Part shown: positions 4,697 through 6,623 of the stretch, in pieces | How positions within the stretch are numbered: position 1 is the stretch's first letter | Layout of the letters: the number at the start of each line of letters is the position of its first letter | Notes under the pieces: model-generated | The model's database searches: none | Told to the model about the DNA's origin: nothing | What the model saw: the letters and a program-made list of their open reading frames with translations, nothing else | Position numbers and translations under genes: made by a program | Assembly: GCA_910584435.1 (NCBI GenBank) | Contig: CAJUAP010000100.1 | Span: 1-6,623 of the forward strand | Reading direction: 5' to 3' | Origin: an uncultured Acetatifactor sp. | Lineage (GTDB): Bacteria; Bacillota; Clostridia; Lachnospirales; Lachnospiraceae | DNA length: 6,623 nucleotides

Positions 4697-6623
4697 GTGA
4701 AAATAGAAAGAAAACTATCAAATAAAAAAATGACGGAAGGTAAAACCAGAAATGTGATATTGGTAATAGCGATTGCACTGACCACTGTTATGTTTACGGT
4801 GTTAATGACGATATTCAGTAGCATTTCAGACTCACAGCAAAAAGAGGAAATGCGGCTGAATGGTTCGACATCATTTGCGACGATAAAGTATATTTCGGAT
4901 GATGATTATGAAATACTACAGCGGGCTTTTGGAAATGGAAATGTTGGATATCGTTTATTTATATCATCTCAAATAAATAATGAATCTTTATCAGGGCCGC
5001 CAATTGAAATGTCTTATATGGATGAAAATTACATGTTAACGCATTTCTGTACTCCTTCTGTGGGCACAGTGCCAATGAAAGAAAACGAAATTATATGCGA
5101 CAGTAAAACTTTGGAAGAAATGGGTGTGAAGGCGGAAATTGGAAACACGGTATCTTTGGAATTTATTATGAGACACCGGTTATATATAATAGATTTTAAA
5201 ATTGTAGGAATTATACAGTCCGATGTATACAGCAGGCAAAGTATTATTGTTTCCAAGGCGTTTGTCGATAAATATGCTACTGAATTGGAGAATACGTACT
5301 TGATTGACGGTGAATATTCTGGAGTTCGGATGATGGACGTTAAGATTGATAATAAAATATTTCCATTACGATATTTCACTGACAAGTTGAATGAATGTGG
5401 TTATACCATGGAAAATCAGACAGGGAATTTTTTGGATGTAAGTATAAATCCGGCATATGAGACGCAGGTCTCTGTAGATATATCAACTATGATAGGCATA
5501 GCTTTAATTGTTTTTCTATTGATGTTCACGGGATATTTAGTCATCTATAACATATTCGAAATATCTATTACACAGGATATCCATTTTTGGGCACTGCTCA
5601 GAATGATAGGGACTGACAAAAAAACAATTATCAGGATTGTAAGGCATCAGGCCTCCATGCTGATGATATTAGGAATTCCGCTTGGTATTGTGATTGGAGG
5701 CGTATTGGGCAATATTTTGTTTCCGTATATCGCAAGGACAACAACAATAAATGAGGGGTATTATCAATATGGAATTAAAGTTTATGCGATATTGTTTACG
5801 GTAATCTTTGTTGCTATGACTGTATATTATAGTGCAAAAAAATCGGTCAGAACAGCTGTCTCAATCTCACCAGTAGCCGCATTGCGGTGTACGGATGGGG
5901 AAGTAACAATCCACAAAAAGAAAAGAAAAGTAAAAAAAGGAAGTTTAGAAAAGCTTGCTGCAGCTAATGTTGGAAGAAACAAAAAAAGAATGATTTTAGT
6001 TATCGTTTCATTAAGCATTAGCCTGATCCTTTTTAACTGTACGTTTATTCTGGCAAATGGGATAGACAGGGAGAAATATTTGCAGAGCAAGATGAAATCA
6101 GATTTTGTAATAGGAAATAGTAATTATTTTAACGTAAATAAACATTTTCGGACAAATGATGATGCTTTGGACGAAGCTGTTATAAATGAAATTAACAGGC
6201 AGGAAGGCTTCTTACAGGGAGGGGCTATGTATGCCTGCACACCGATGGGAGAGTCATTGTTTGAGTATCCCGACTGGGAGCAGCACAGTGAGACTGATAA
6301 GGATGGCAACCAATATATCAGAATCAGCACAGGTGCCAGGTACAAATCCAATAATGGTATGCTTAGCTGTCAGTTATATGGAGCAGATGATTATGTGCTG
6401 TCTAATTTTGAGATAACAGAGGGGACAACAGACATAGAAGAATTACTCCGTAAGATGGGTTCTGGAGAATATATTATTATGAGTGCTGCTGGGTCTTCAG
6501 AATTTGCTGTTGGAGATACAGTTACAATCGTATTGGATGGGCAGAAATATCAATATACACTTCTGGCGAAAATGAATCGGGGAAGAACAGAATATTGCCA
6601 ATTTACTACTAATGGATTTTGTT
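4697..6623 (+). CDS. FtsX-like ABC transporter permease, 3' end outside the window (642 codons seen)
   Basis: This is the membrane subunit paired with the preceding ATPase, 15 bases downstream and so surely in the same operon. The start is GTG at 4697, eight bases after a run of seven G (4682-4688) that serves as ribosome site; the ATG at 4730 has no such site. After a basic N-terminus, the first membrane helix is at about 20-42, followed by an outer domain of about 215 residues. Helices follow near 261-285, 320-343 and 362-381, then a Lys/Arg-rich cytoplasmic linker (KKKRKVKKG) and another helix at 432-455. A second outer domain begins and is still open at 6623. This is the first FtsX unit plus the start of a second, as in duplicated MacB/YknZ-like permeases of roughly 800 residues. 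No stop occurs in the 642 codons. It is AT-rich. An export or peptide-sensing role is inferred from family. Confidence 0.92.
   Translation, partial: MKIERKLSNKKMTEGKTRNVILVIAIALTTVMFTVLMTIFSSISDSQQKEEMRLNGSTSFATIKYISDDDYEILQRAFGNGNVGYRLFISSQINNESLSGPPIEMSYMDENYMLTHFCTPSVGTVPMKENEIICDSKTLEEMGVKAEIGNTVSLEFIMRHRLYIIDFKIVGIIQSDVYSRQSIIVSKAFVDKYATELENTYLIDGEYSGVRMMDVKIDNKIFPLRYFTDKLNECGYTMENQTGNFLDVSINPAYETQVSVDISTMIGIALIVFLLMFTGYLVIYNIFEISITQDIHFWALLRMIGTDKKTIIRIVRHQASMLMILGIPLGIVIGGVLGNILFPYIARTTTINEGYYQYGIKVYAILFTVIFVAMTVYYSAKKSVRTAVSISPVAALRCTDGEVTIHKKKRKVKKGSLEKLAAANVGRNKKRMILVIVSLSISLILFNCTFILANGIDREKYLQSKMKSDFVIGNSNYFNVNKHFRTNDDALDEAVINEINRQEGFLQGGAMYACTPMGESLFEYPDWEQHSETDKDGNQYIRISTGARYKSNNGMLSCQLYGADDYVLSNFEITEGTTDIEELLRKMGSGEYIIMSAAGSSEFAVGDTVTIVLDGQKYQYTLLAKMNRGRTEYCQFTTNGFC

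Noticed and set aside
5029..5385. Minus-strand open frame of 118 codons inside the permease gene
   Set aside because: It is antisense to an unbroken 642-codon plus-strand frame with clear membrane helices, and has no recognisable domain.

Overview
The window looks like a piece of a Firmicutes (Clostridia) chromosome, plausibly Lachnospiraceae-like. The reasons are strong AGGAGG-type ribosome binding sites before almost every gene, TTG and GTG starts, an ECF sigma factor paired with a large membrane-anchored sensor, and an OmpR-type regulator next to a MacB/FtsX-type ABC exporter. The family assignment is an inference; no rRNA or marker gene is present. There is no tRNA, rRNA, CRISPR array, transposase or integrase.

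Region 1 (1-820) is a small divergent module. A short XRE-family repressor-like gene (82-351, minus strand) faces away from a small conserved-looking gene (477-757, plus strand). The second gene is interrupted by a one-base frameshift near position 554. Between them, a perfect 14-bp inverted repeat (387-400 and 450-463) is a good candidate operator. A strong hairpin (767-813) closes the module.

Region 2 (820-3045) is an ECF sigma factor (990-1466). Its 3' end overlaps, by four bases, a TTG-started gene for a one-pass membrane protein of 488 residues (1463-2929). That protein has a short cytoplasmic N-terminus, one membrane helix ending in an Ala-Leu-Ala motif, a pentapeptide-repeat linker and a long beta-propeller-like outer domain. 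The pair reads as a signalling unit in which the membrane protein holds the sigma factor until an outside signal releases it. The hairpins before and after the pair share a 13-base descending arm.

Region 3 (3046-6623) has lower G+C. It holds an OmpR/PhoB-type response regulator (3240-3911), an ABC transporter ATPase (4016-4681) and a large FtsX-type permease that runs off the window (4697-6623). No histidine kinase lies between regulator and transporter. Instead, the 105-base gap carries four TGAC-containing direct repeats spaced 11, 11 and 12 bases, directly in front of a TATGAT -10 element. This is the layout expected of an OmpR-family activator site, so the regulator most likely controls the transporter next to it.

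No wholly new system is evident. The observations most worth checking are the repeat array before the transporter, the sensor architecture of the 488-residue protein, and the broken small gene with its inverted-repeat control region.
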